Assembly: GCA_003135935.1 (NCBI GenBank)
Contig: PNBI01000118.1
Location: forward strand, 1 to 36,875
From: Methanomassiliicoccaceae archaeon
GTDB taxonomy: Archaea; Thermoplasmatota; Thermoplasmata; Methanomassiliicoccales; UBA472
Length of the DNA: 36,875 nucleotides
Direction of reading: 5' to 3'
The notes under the pieces are model-generated. The model worked only from the letters and a program-made list of their open reading frames with translations, was not told where the DNA came from and did no database searches. Below are positions 10,924 through 19,931 of the stretch, in pieces. The translations under genes were made by a program, and so were the position numbers. The first letter of the stretch is position 1. Each line of letters opens with the position of its first letter.

Positions 10924-11104
10924 CCCCTTTTTCGTTCACGATGCTCCACCAGGCTTCACAATGTGAACGGGAGCAAGATTGATAGGGCGGCCCGATTAAT
11001 ACTGCTGGCCAACGGGCATGCGGTTCTGCGCCCTGGCAGCATGTGACAGCAGATAGACTTTAATGTCGCGTCGGTATCGTGGCTGAAACTCGCTTCGGAA
11101 AGGT

Positions 11105-12343
11105 GTGATCATGATCCCCCGGATCGGCTATATGCGCTCGTTCGATAGGCGCATCTGGGTGCTCTTCACCGGAAGGATGATTGCGTCTACTGGCTTCTCA
11201 ATTGCGGTACCCTTCCTGTCGATCTATCTAAACCAGCACCTCGGCGTCCCGATGACCTTGGTGGGGTTGATCTTCCTATTCTCCTCTGGAGCGGGAGCGG
11301 TCGGCCAGATACTGGGAGGTGAGCTCTCCGACCGGATTGGTCGCAAGAAGGTCATGATCTTCTCGATGGCCTCGCGCTCGGTTGTCTTCGCCTTGATCGC
11401 ATTGGTGATGATGAACTTGGGCGATTACGTGATCATTGGGCTGCTGATCGTATGTAGCACCTTCTTCGGGTCATTCTTCGAGCCAGCCTCAAGCGCCATG
11501 ATCGCTGACATAGTGCCGGCGAACAAGAGGCTTGAGGCATATGGGCTGCTCCGCATCGGACAGAATGTCGGCTGGACCCTTGGGCCATTGCTCGGTGGAC
11601 TGCTGGTGATAATATCGTATTCCTCGCTGTTCCTTCTAACGGCAGTCAGCATGGCCAGCGTGGCCTTCATAGTGGTATTATTGATATCCGATTCCATGTG
11701 CTGCGCCAAGACGGAGCGGTTCAGTGCCAGGGACCTATTGGCGGTGCGCAAGGACACGGTGTTTGCCGCCTTCTGCCTGATCTCGGTTTTGCTCTTCCTC
11801 GTCACCGCTCAGATGTCCTCGGTTTATTCGGTCTACTCGGAGAAAGTTGTCGGAATCCAGGTGTACGAGGTCGGGTACCTCTATGCCATAAATGGTTTGA
11901 TGGTGGTCGTCCTGCAGTTCCCGATCGCCCGCTGGGTGTCGCGCTTCCGGATGACCAACGCCATCTCCATCGGCGCTTTCATCTATGCCATCGGCTACTT
12001 CCTGGTGGCGTTCACCAGCGATTTCTTCAGCTTGGCGTTCTGCATGGTCGTCATCAGTCTGGGGGAGATCGTGGTCTCGCCGGCATCGAGCAACCTGGTG
12101 GCCAACATGTCCCCGGAGAAGATGCGAGGCCGCTATATGGGCGTCTATGGCCTTTTCACCCAGTTCGGATGGTCGATGGGGCCGCTAGCCGGAGGTCTGC
12201 TGATGGACGCCTTCGTGGGCACGCCCACGATCCTCTGGGGAGGGGTGGCCTCCTTCGCCATCGCCGCGGCCATAGGATATTTGGTACTTAGGTCGAGGAT
12301 GAAGGAGGGCATCGACCGGGTGCAGTCCGCTCAGCGCTCCTAG
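11105..12343 (+). CDS. MFS transporter
   Basis: About 12 hydrophobic segments; GGELSDRIGRKKVMIFS signature loop. Confidence 0.85.
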   Translation: MIMIPRIGYMRSFDRRIWVLFTGRMIASTGFSIAVPFLSIYLNQHLGVPMTLVGLIFLFSSGAGAVGQILGGELSDRIGRKKVMIFSMASRSVVFALIALVMMNLGDYVIIGLLIVCSTFFGSFFEPASSAMIADIVPANKRLEAYGLLRIGQNVGWTLGPLLGGLLVIISYSSLFLLTAVSMASVAFIVVLLISDSMCCAKTERFSARDLLAVRKDTVFAAFCLISVLLFLVTAQMSSVYSVYSEKVVGIQVYEVGYLYAINGLMVVVLQFPIARWVSRFRMTNAISIGAFIYAIGYFLVAFTSDFFSLAFCMVVISLGEIVVSPASSNLVANMSPEKMRGRYMGVYGLFTQFGWSMGPLAGGLLMDAFVGTPTILWGGVASFAIAAAIGYLVLRSRMKEGIDRVQSAQRS

Positions 12344-12380
12344 AAAGCCTTATGTCCGCCTCCATCATTGAAAGTGGCGC

Positions 12381-13133
12381 ATGCGGACCATCGGGATATT
12401 CACCGAGGACTTCCATTTCTTCTACGAGCTGGTCCGCCGGCTCAAAGAGAGGGAGGAGCAGTTCGTTTCCATCGGCTTGAATGGCGAGGTCCCGGCCGGA
12501 GTGGGCGTGGTGATTACCACCGAGGCAGAAAGGGAGAAGCTGCACTTCTTCAACGTCGTCGCCGAGAAGGATCCGGAGCGGGCCATCGACTTGGCGAAGT
12601 GCATGTTGGTCGGCGGAACGAAATATCATACCCTCATCATCGGGATCGACCCAGGCAAGAACACCGGGCTGGCCATCTTCGGCGAGGGGAAGCTCCTTGT
12701 CACAGAAACGGTCCGGTTCACCGGCAAGGTCGCCGAAGTGCTGGAGCATTTCCTCCATTGCCTCGACTATGAAAAGGCGGTGGCGCGCATCGGGCATGGC
12801 GACCCCACCAACCGGAACCGCATCATGAAATCGATATGGGGGTTGGTGGACCGGATCGAGCTGGTGGACGAGACCGGGACCACCCAACGCACCCTGGCGC
12901 CTGACATCGATGCCGCAAAACGGATCGCCATGGCCAAGGGGCTTAGGGTCGAGGAGGTCCCCGAGGTCGAGCCAACGGCCGGAGAGCTGAGGGACATCCA
13001 GCGACTGTCGCGAATCGAAAGCGAGGGCAGCGTCACCATATCCTCCGAGTTGGCGAGCGCAGTGGCCAAGGGTGACATGACCCTTCGCCAGGCAGTGCTA
13101 TCGCAGCAGAAGCTCAGCTCTGAAGATGAGTGA
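12381..13133 (+). CDS. Uncharacterized archaeal protein with RuvC/RNase H-like fold
   Basis: IIGIDPGKNTGLAIF, ARIGHGDPTNRNRI, DIDAAKRIA arranged as RNase H-fold acidic motifs. Confidence 0.6.
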   Translation: MRTIGIFTEDFHFFYELVRRLKEREEQFVSIGLNGEVPAGVGVVITTEAEREKLHFFNVVAEKDPERAIDLAKCMLVGGTKYHTLIIGIDPGKNTGLAIFGEGKLLVTETVRFTGKVAEVLEHFLHCLDYEKAVARIGHGDPTNRNRIMKSIWGLVDRIELVDETGTTQRTLAPDIDAAKRIAMAKGLRVEEVPEVEPTAGELRDIQRLSRIESEGSVTISSELASAVAKGDMTLRQAVLSQQKLSSEDE

Positions 13134-14634
13134 ATCCCGGTGTCCGGACCAGCACCATCCCGGAGACGCTGATGGGCTCGAATTTCCTTGCGACCCCGAG
13201 CGCGTCGTTTAGCTTGTTCTCGTTATCAGCGTAGATAATGAACAGTGGATCTCCGATCTCTACCGTGCCGCCCACCTTCTCGATGATCACAACGCCTGCG
13301 CCCTTGTCCTTGGGAGCGCCCGCCGCCCTGGCGATGCGCACCAGATCCTTATTCTTGATGTTGCCGATGTAGCCAGACTTCTTGGAAAGCACGCTCATGG
13401 TATATTTGCCGGGCTGGATGTCCGAGGATTTGATATTCGGATTCCCGCCCTGGGCGCCGACGATCTCGCGGAACTTGGCCAATGCCTGTCCGGAATCGAG
13501 GATCTCCTTGGCGCGTTCATAACCGCGCGGGATGCCACCCATCTCTAGTATTATTCCGGCAAGCATCAATGCTTTCTCCACTACGGAATGGGGAGATGTG
13601 GCGCCTTCCAGCACAGCGATCGCTTCCCGGGCCTCCAGCGCTGGTCCTATCGCTCGACCTACTGGCTGCCCGCCATAGGTGATGGCGCATTCCACTTTGA
13701 TGCCCAATTTATCGCCCAGGTCGACGAAATCTTTGGCGAACGCCTTAGCGATCTCCATGGTCGGCACTTTCGTCCCCTCTCCCATGGGGATGTCGACCAG
13801 CAGGAAGTCAGCCCCTACCGCCTTCTTCTTCGACATTACGCTTGCCAATAATTGGGCGTGCGGGTCGATGCCCAAAGGGTGCTCGACCCGGATGATCACA
13901 TCGTCCGCTGGAGCCAGATTGAGGCCGCCGCCCCAGGCCATGATTCCGCCTATGGATTCGGCGATGCTCTTGAGCTCTTTGCCGCTGAAGTCGACTTTTG
14001 CGAACACCTCGACGATGTCGGCGGTCCCGGCTGCCGAGCTTATCGCCCGCGACGAGGTCTTAGGGATCAAGAGCCCGGCCGCCGCCACGATCGGGACGAC
14101 GATCAGCGTCACTTTGTTCCCTGGCACCCCGCCGACAGAATGGAAATCGAACACAGGCGAGCGGTCGAAATCTATCGTCTCGCCGGTCTCGACCATTGAC
14201 AGGGTCAGGTCGGCGGTCTCCCTGATGTTCATGCCATTGATCTGCAAGCTGGTCACGTAAGCGGCAAGCTCCACGCTAGAGAGCGTTCTGGCGCTGATGT
14301 CTGTTACCAGAGTTCTGATTTCATCAGTGGAAAGTTCCAATCCATCCATCTTCTTACGGATGTAGTCCACCGATTCCGGCTTACCCGTAGGCATGACGTC
14401 CAGCAGCTCTCCCGCCTCAGGCCCGATGAAGGAGAATGCCTTGCCTAGCAGTCCGATCTCGCCCTCTTGCAGGACCGATTCTGTCGTCTGGACTATCGCC
14501 GTCACGGTGCTGCCCTCGTGCTTGACCTTTACCCGGTCGCCCTCATGCACTCCGATCTCCATGCAATCGTCGGTACGAAGCAGGGCGGTTATCTCTCCGG
14601 TGTCCATATCGATATATTTCGCTTTGAGCTTCAT
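13114..14634 (-). CDS. deoA: AMP phosphorylase
   Basis: 506 aa; archaeal N-terminal extension plus thymidine phosphorylase-like core (SSRAISSAAGTADIVEVFAKVDFS); located next to RuBisCO. Confidence 0.9.
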   Translation of the reverse strand: MKLKAKYIDMDTGEITALLRTDDCMEIGVHEGDRVKVKHEGSTVTAIVQTTESVLQEGEIGLLGKAFSFIGPEAGELLDVMPTGKPESVDYIRKKMDGLELSTDEIRTLVTDISARTLSSVELAAYVTSLQINGMNIRETADLTLSMVETGETIDFDRSPVFDFHSVGGVPGNKVTLIVVPIVAAAGLLIPKTSSRAISSAAGTADIVEVFAKVDFSGKELKSIAESIGGIMAWGGGLNLAPADDVIIRVEHPLGIDPHAQLLASVMSKKKAVGADFLLVDIPMGEGTKVPTMEIAKAFAKDFVDLGDKLGIKVECAITYGGQPVGRAIGPALEAREAIAVLEGATSPHSVVEKALMLAGIILEMGGIPRGYERAKEILDSGQALAKFREIVGAQGGNPNIKSSDIQPGKYTMSVLSKKSGYIGNIKNKDLVRIARAAGAPKDKGAGVVIIEKVGGTVEIGDPLFIIYADNENKLNDALGVARKFEPISVSGMVLVRTPGFTHLQS

Positions 14635-14637
14635 CGT

Positions 14638-15888
14638 TCAACCCCATTTCTCCAGAGCCAGGCGAAGCTCCGGATGATCCTTCGCATACTCGATGGCCGG
14701 TATTCCTGACGAGGCCGCGTCCACCGCCTGCGCCATGGCCTTGGCTCCTCCCCTAACGCCCATGGGATGGCCGGCGACGCCGCCTCCGGCTTGGATCTGA
14801 ATGTCCTTGCCGGCTATCTGAACCAGCTTGCTGACCAGCCCAGGGTGCACGCCGCCGGAGCAAACGCTGAGGCTGGGCTTCATCCCATACAGCGGTTCCA
14901 CGCAGGCCATTTGGCTCTTCTGGTCCTCCAGCGACACCCCTTGCATCTTTCCGACCCCGAACGTCCCGATGTGGATGGCATCACCACCGCACATGCGTGT
15001 CAGCTTCGCAAGGACGCTCCAGGCGATGCCATGCTCCTTGCTGCGCGTGAATGCCGCATGCATCGTGCGATGAACATGTATCGGGACTTTGATGGAAGGG
15101 TCCTCGGCGATCACCTGGACGGCGGCAAAGCCTGCTGTTAGTACATCCACCATGATCTCCGAAGCGCCAAGTTTCTGCGCTCGCTCCGCCACTTCCAGTA
15201 TCTTATCCCCTCTGGTGGAGACGTTGATGGCATGCATTATCCTATGTCCGGTCTCGGATCGGACCCGGTCGATCGCCTCGGCGATCGCCACCACCCTCTC
15301 TTCGAGCGGGCAGAATTCCTGGTTCACCAATGTCTCGTCGTCCTTCCCGTTCGTCAATCCGCCCATGCCGGACTCATAGATGTAATCCCCGTAACCCTTT
15401 GGGGTCAATCCTATCTTAGGTTTCACGATAGTGCCGACCAAGGGCTTCACTGGCCGATTCAGTGCGGAGCGCATCCCTTCGATGCCGAACCTCGGGCCCT
15501 TGAACTCCTTCACCATGGAACGAGGGAAAACGCAATCCTCCAATCTGACGGCTTTTATCGCATCCAGGCCGAACAGGTTGCCAGCGATTACGCTGAGTAT
15601 CTGGGGAACACCTCCGATGTCGAGGCTGAAGTCCGCGACGGGATAGGCGATCTCGCAGAGGTCATCGTGGATATCGATCACTTTCCCGCTGTATGCTTCG
15701 AAGATGCCTTCCTCCAACGTGCTCAGTCCGGTCCAGGTACCAGTGGATTGCTCGGTGGCGATAGCGGCGGCCGCGGTCTTCATCGGCAGGTCGGTCCTCA
15801 CCCGGTATGTGCACACCACGTAGGCGTCAAGGTCGATCTTCTCTCCCAAATGCAGATACTTATCGGAGTATTCCAAAGCACTCACCAT
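14638..15888 (-). CDS. rbcL: Ribulose-1,5-bisphosphate carboxylase, archaeal form III-type
   Basis: TWTGLSTL, FKGPRFGIEGMR, KPKIGLTPK, GGLTNGKDDE, HVHRTMHAAFTR, HIGTFGVGK, SGGVHPG, GGGVAGHPMG. Confidence 0.92.
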   Translation of the reverse strand: MVSALEYSDKYLHLGEKIDLDAYVVCTYRVRTDLPMKTAAAAIATEQSTGTWTGLSTLEEGIFEAYSGKVIDIHDDLCEIAYPVADFSLDIGGVPQILSVIAGNLFGLDAIKAVRLEDCVFPRSMVKEFKGPRFGIEGMRSALNRPVKPLVGTIVKPKIGLTPKGYGDYIYESGMGGLTNGKDDETLVNQEFCPLEERVVAIAEAIDRVRSETGHRIMHAINVSTRGDKILEVAERAQKLGASEIMVDVLTAGFAAVQVIAEDPSIKVPIHVHRTMHAAFTRSKEHGIAWSVLAKLTRMCGGDAIHIGTFGVGKMQGVSLEDQKSQMACVEPLYGMKPSLSVCSGGVHPGLVSKLVQIAGKDIQIQAGGGVAGHPMGVRGGAKAMAQAVDAASSGIPAIEYAKDHPELRLALEKWG

Positions 15889-16817
15889 TTAGAATTAGCC
15901 TCAAATATGAATTCCTGGCCCAACTGACGGACGATGATCTCGTACGCCGCGGAGGGCGGCACGACGCCGATCTCAGTCACGATTGCATCGATATACTCGG
16001 GAGGGGTGGCGTCGAAGACCGGGTTCAGTATCTTGGTTCCCGGAGGAACCTCCCCTGCCTTGGCGACCTCGTTCGAATCCCTTTCCTCGATCTCCACCAG
16101 CTCGCCATACATGGTCTTGGGAGAGAACTTGAAGGTCTCGGCGCAGACCATGAAGGGCACCCGCGCCTCATGGGCAGCCAGTGCGATCTGCGATGTGCCG
16201 ATCTTGTTGATCAGCGCGCCGTTGGAGCAGATGGTGTCCGCCCCCACCACGACGGCATCAAGGTCCTTCATCAACCATCTGACCGCCGAGTCGACTATCA
16301 ATGTCGGTCTTATTCCAGCGGCGGTAAGGTCCTTGACGGTTTGCAATCCCTGGCGCCAGGGCCGCGATTCGGTGGCATATACATCCAGTTCCTTGCCTTC
16401 CATGTGCGCTTGGATCAATACGCCCAAAGCGGCCTTGCTGTTGCAGTGCGTTAGTACTTTGTCCCCGCTACGCAGCCGCCTTGAACCGACCCGACCAATG
16501 GTCTCCACCGCCTCCTTGGAGCGCTTGATGAAATCGTCGGCGTTCCTCATCACCGATCGGCGCAGCTCGTCTACTGTCTTGGCCGATGATTCATCCTTCA
16601 GCACAGTCTGGACACCATTCCAGAGGGAAATGGCGGTCGGCCTGGACGCCAAAAGCTCTTCCTTGGCGAGCGTAAGAGAGTGACGGAACTCTTCCAGGCT
16701 ACGGCCCTGGAAATCCTCAGCCTCATCCTTCAAAGCCTCGGCGGCGCTTCGGGCGATCTCCGCCGCACCGCGGACCTCCATGCGCCTGATCGCGCCTGCC
16801 ACGTCCTCGACACTCAT
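15882..16817 (-). CDS. Ribose-1,5-bisphosphate isomerase (eIF2B-alpha-like)
   Basis: VLTHCNSKAALGVLIQAH, VVVGADTICSNGALINKIGTSQIAL; start at 16817 chosen because a TATA-like element lies at about 16848-16855. Confidence 0.88.
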   Translation of the reverse strand: MSVEDVAGAIRRMEVRGAAEIARSAAEALKDEAEDFQGRSLEEFRHSLTLAKEELLASRPTAISLWNGVQTVLKDESSAKTVDELRRSVMRNADDFIKRSKEAVETIGRVGSRRLRSGDKVLTHCNSKAALGVLIQAHMEGKELDVYATESRPWRQGLQTVKDLTAAGIRPTLIVDSAVRWLMKDLDAVVVGADTICSNGALINKIGTSQIALAAHEARVPFMVCAETFKFSPKTMYGELVEIEERDSNEVAKAGEVPPGTKILNPVFDATPPEYIDAIVTEIGVVPPSAAYEIIVRQLGQEFIFEANSKW

Positions 16818-16847
16818 GCTTCTCGACCTATCATATCCAACCGATGG

Positions 16848-16855
16848 AAAATAAA
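16848..16855 (-). promoter_or_regulatory. TATA box candidate of R15P isomerase-RuBisCO-AMP phosphorylase operon
   Basis: Minus-strand atttatttt about 30 bp upstream of 16817. Confidence 0.45.
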
Positions 16856-16906
16856 TGTTCGTGGCGTTTTCGCGAAACGCCACCCAAACCGCGGCTCAAA
16901 TGATCC

Positions 16907-18622
16907 TCATGCGCTCAGGAAGCTCACCAATTCCTTCAAGGAGAGGGTGTTCAGGACATCCTCCTTCTCCAGCCATCCCCTTCTGGCTGTTGCCACCCCG
17001 AAGAACATATAGTCCAGCTGTGGAATGCTATGTGAGTCAGTATCTATGGCTATCTTCACCCCGATCTCCTTGGCCATTCGGCAATTCACGTCGTTGAGGT
17101 CCATCCGCTCCGGGAAGGCATTGAGCTCCAAGCACACCCCCGCCGACTTCGCGGCCAGCATCACCTTCTCGAGGTCGATGGGATAGGGCTCTCTCTGCTC
17201 CAGTTTTCTCCCAGTCGGATGCGCGAGAATGGTAAGGAATTCATTGGAAATCGCCGTGAGGACCCTCTTTGTCATGGCATCACTATCCATGTTGAATTTC
17301 GAATGGATCGCTCCGATCACGAAGTCGAGCTCCCGGAGGACGTCGCCCGGGTAATCCAGGCTACCATCCTCTAGTATCTCAACCTCAGCTCCGATAAGGA
17401 TCTTCAGCCCGTCCACTCTCTTCGCCACATTATGAGCGATATCGATGTTGCCGCGGAGCCTCTCCACCGACAGTCCGTCCGTCACTCTCAGTCCGTAGGA
17501 ATGATCGGTTATCCCTAGATACTCGTACCCCTTTTTCTTGCACGCCCAGGCGAACTCTTCCATTGTGGCGTTTCCGTCGCTCGCGACGGTATGGACATGA
17601 AGATCCCCTTTGATGTCGTTGAGCTCGATGAGGTTTGGCAGGGTCCCATTCAGAGAGGCTTCGATCTCCCCCCGGTCCTCTCTCAATTCTGGAGGCATGA
17701 TCTTCAGGCCGAGCGCCTTGTAGATATCCTCTTCAGTGCGCCTTGCCACAACCTCGGTTAGGTCTTTCTTGAAGAGGCCGTACTCGTTGAGCTTCCATCC
17801 CTTATCGATGGCCAATGATCGCAGCTTGATGTTGTGGTCCTTCGAGCCGGTGAAGTACTGCAGTGCCGCTCCATAGGCTTCTTCTTCCACGACCCTAAGG
17901 TCGACCTGGGTCCCATCTTTCAGGCGCACAACCGCCTTGGTGGGCCCTCTTTCCACAACCTCGTCAACTTCCGGGTACGAGGTGAAGCTATCCATCACCT
18001 TCTTCACGTCGTTGCTTCCGGCCAATATGTCTATGTCGCCTATCGTGTCCTTCATCCGCCTCAGGCTGCCACCCAGGCTTATGAGCTTGAGCTGAGCATG
18101 CTCCGCAACGTACTCTCGGACTCGTTCTGCGACGGGATATGCATAGCCTAACAACATCCGCCCACTCCTCTTTTCAAGAAGGGAAATCCCATGCAGAATT
18201 CGTTCCTCCGACCGTTCCCCGAAACCTTTCAGGGAGCGAATCCGATGATGCTCTGCCGCCACTTTCAGCTCCTGGACATCCGTGATTTTCAATTCCTTGT
18301 ACAAGTGCAGGGCGGTCTTCGGACCGATCTCTGGCACTTCGACCATTTGAAGGAGTCCGGCCGGTAGCTGTTGCTTGAGTTCGTCCAGATAGTGAAGGCG
18401 ACCGGTGGCAAGTATCTCCTCCACCTTCTTGGCAATGGCCTCGCCTACGCCAGGGATGTCGCGCAAGTTGTTCGTCTTACGATACTCATCCAGCTCTTTG
18501 GTCATCGACTCGATATTGCGGGCTGCGTTTCGATATGCGTTCGGCTTGAAGCCGACCCCTTGCAGTTCGAGCAGATCCGCCACTTCATAGAGGATCTTCG
18601 CCACGTCGATGTTATGGACCAT
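16907..18622 (-). CDS. polX: Family X DNA polymerase with PHP domain (PolX)
   Basis: HhH IPGVGEAIAKKVEEIL, GGSLRRMKDTIGDIDILAGS, PHP motifs GDLHVHTVASDG, GITDHSYG, AIDTDSHS. Confidence 0.93.
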   Translation of the reverse strand: MVHNIDVAKILYEVADLLELQGVGFKPNAYRNAARNIESMTKELDEYRKTNNLRDIPGVGEAIAKKVEEILATGRLHYLDELKQQLPAGLLQMVEVPEIGPKTALHLYKELKITDVQELKVAAEHHRIRSLKGFGERSEERILHGISLLEKRSGRMLLGYAYPVAERVREYVAEHAQLKLISLGGSLRRMKDTIGDIDILAGSNDVKKVMDSFTSYPEVDEVVERGPTKAVVRLKDGTQVDLRVVEEEAYGAALQYFTGSKDHNIKLRSLAIDKGWKLNEYGLFKKDLTEVVARRTEEDIYKALGLKIMPPELREDRGEIEASLNGTLPNLIELNDIKGDLHVHTVASDGNATMEEFAWACKKKGYEYLGITDHSYGLRVTDGLSVERLRGNIDIAHNVAKRVDGLKILIGAEVEILEDGSLDYPGDVLRELDFVIGAIHSKFNMDSDAMTKRVLTAISNEFLTILAHPTGRKLEQREPYPIDLEKVMLAAKSAGVCLELNAFPERMDLNDVNCRMAKEIGVKIAIDTDSHSIPQLDYMFFGVATARRGWLEKEDVLNTLSLKELVSFLSA

Positions 18623-18768
18623 TCGCACGGTTCTATGCAACTCGATTGATAAATACGATTCCGCTTGGAAAAGTTAGCGGCTTATGGTGAACAGGTAAAC
18701 TCCAATTGATCGATAATCAAACCTGGCTTCCAACTATTTGGCGTCGGTCAGAATTATCCAAAACGGTA

Positions 18769-18777
18769 ATATTTAAA
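18769..18777 (+). promoter_or_regulatory. TATA box of alba
   Basis: atatttaaa, with SD-like gaggggg at 18809-18815 before TTG 18821. Confidence 0.55.
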
Positions 18778-18820
18778 TGCCTGATAAAGCCCTCTGCAAC
18801 CCTAGCTAGAGGGGGAACGT

Positions 18821-19094
18821 TTGGCAGAACTGAATACGGTCTACGTAGGAACCAAGCCTACCATGAACTACGTACTGGCCGTCGTCGCTCAGTTCAACAA
18901 TGGTTGCGCGGACCGTCACTATCAAGGCGCGGGGTAAGGCCATCAGCCGTGCGGTCGACGTTGCGGAAATTGTTCGTCGCAGATTCGTCCAGGAAGCCAC
19001 GGTCAAGGACGTCAAGATCGATACGGAGGTCCTCGTCGGTGAGGGAGGAGTCTCCACCAACGTATCATCCAGTGTGATCTATCTGGTCCGTTGA
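18821..19094 (+). pseudogene. Alba chromatin protein, reading frame interrupted by apparent +1 nt indel (or sequencing error)
   Basis: Frame A from TTG 18821: (M)[27 protein letters not shown], stops at 18937. Frame B from about 18905: [27 protein letters not shown]...[14 protein letters not shown], stops at 19094. Joined, they give a full Alba protein. Confidence 0.85.
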
Positions 19095-19139
19095 TCGACT
19101 AGTTGGCACAAGGTGTTTTCATTGTCAGAGAGATTGATC

Positions 19140-19931
19140 TCACTCCTCGTCCGACTCTCTTTCCAAAGCCTTCAGGTCCTTTGGGTCCAATATCACCGGG
19201 TCAAAGGGGACCAATAAGATGCCCTTGGCGAGGAAGACCTGGTCCTTTGTTCCAGAAAGGAACTTCAGCACGGTCTTGAAATCGTTCTGGTTGATCAAAT
19301 ATTCTAGACCTTCCAACAGCACGATAGCTTTCTTGTTCTCCGAGAGATAGGTCTTTATGAGGGTCGTGATGGCTGGGGTGTCGGTCGGTGAAATAATCTC
19401 AAGATTTGAGGAATCTCCGCCATTTCGGAGTCCTTCCATCTTCGTCAACCAGACCATCCTGCAGTCCAAGCCGTACTTCTCCCGCAAATGGTCCGGTTGG
19501 GTCCGAACGATGCAAAGGCCCGATGATCCCTTCTTGAGGCTGGCTTTCATTAACGCTATCGGCTGATCCAGCCGCTTGTCCTTGATTATGTAGGTAGCTC
19601 CCGCTACAACCTTGAGCGGCTGCGCAGGCTCTTCCTCGGGAATCGGCTCATGCTCTTTCTGTTCAACCGCCGATTGCGCGGGCGACTTGACCGCCGCCGG
19701 GACTGGCACGTCGATGATCTTATCCTCGGAAAGGTCCATTTCCCTTTTCAGCCTTTTCTGGCGTAAGTCGATTCTTTCCTGCAATTGGGACCGCCTCGTC
19801 TTCGCCAGTATCTGGATCTCCCTGGAGGTGTAGCCTTTGCTCGTCATGGAGATCAGCTCCTCCCACGCCTCCTTCAGACCCTCTTCATATCCTTTCATGT
19901 AGCCCTTGGCGTAGGATTCCTCTTCCGACAT
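19140..19931 (-). CDS. DUF835-like domain protein
   Basis: C-terminal YIIKDKRLDQPIALMKASLKKGSSGLCIVRTQPDHLREKYGL...AIVLLEGLEYLINQNDFKTVLKFLSGTKDQV. Confidence 0.75.
   Translation of the reverse strand: MSEEESYAKGYMKGYEEGLKEAWEELISMTSKGYTSREIQILAKTRRSQLQERIDLRQKRLKREMDLSEDKIIDVPVPAAVKSPAQSAVEQKEHEPIPEEEPAQPLKVVAGATYIIKDKRLDQPIALMKASLKKGSSGLCIVRTQPDHLREKYGLDCRMVWLTKMEGLRNGGDSSNLEIISPTDTPAITTLIKTYLSENKKAIVLLEGLEYLINQNDFKTVLKFLSGTKDQVFLAKGILLVPFDPVILDPKDLKALERESDEE

Noticed and set aside
18704-18720. ttgat-cgata-atcaa palindrome between polX and alba
   Set aside because: Short, AT-rich and easily expected by chance in a divergent promoter region.
18806-19060. 84 aa minus-strand ORF and 123 aa plus ORF (18706-19077) in the alba region
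   Set aside because: Both are off-frame readings over the Alba coding sequence; the Alba-like peptide is in the other two plus frames.
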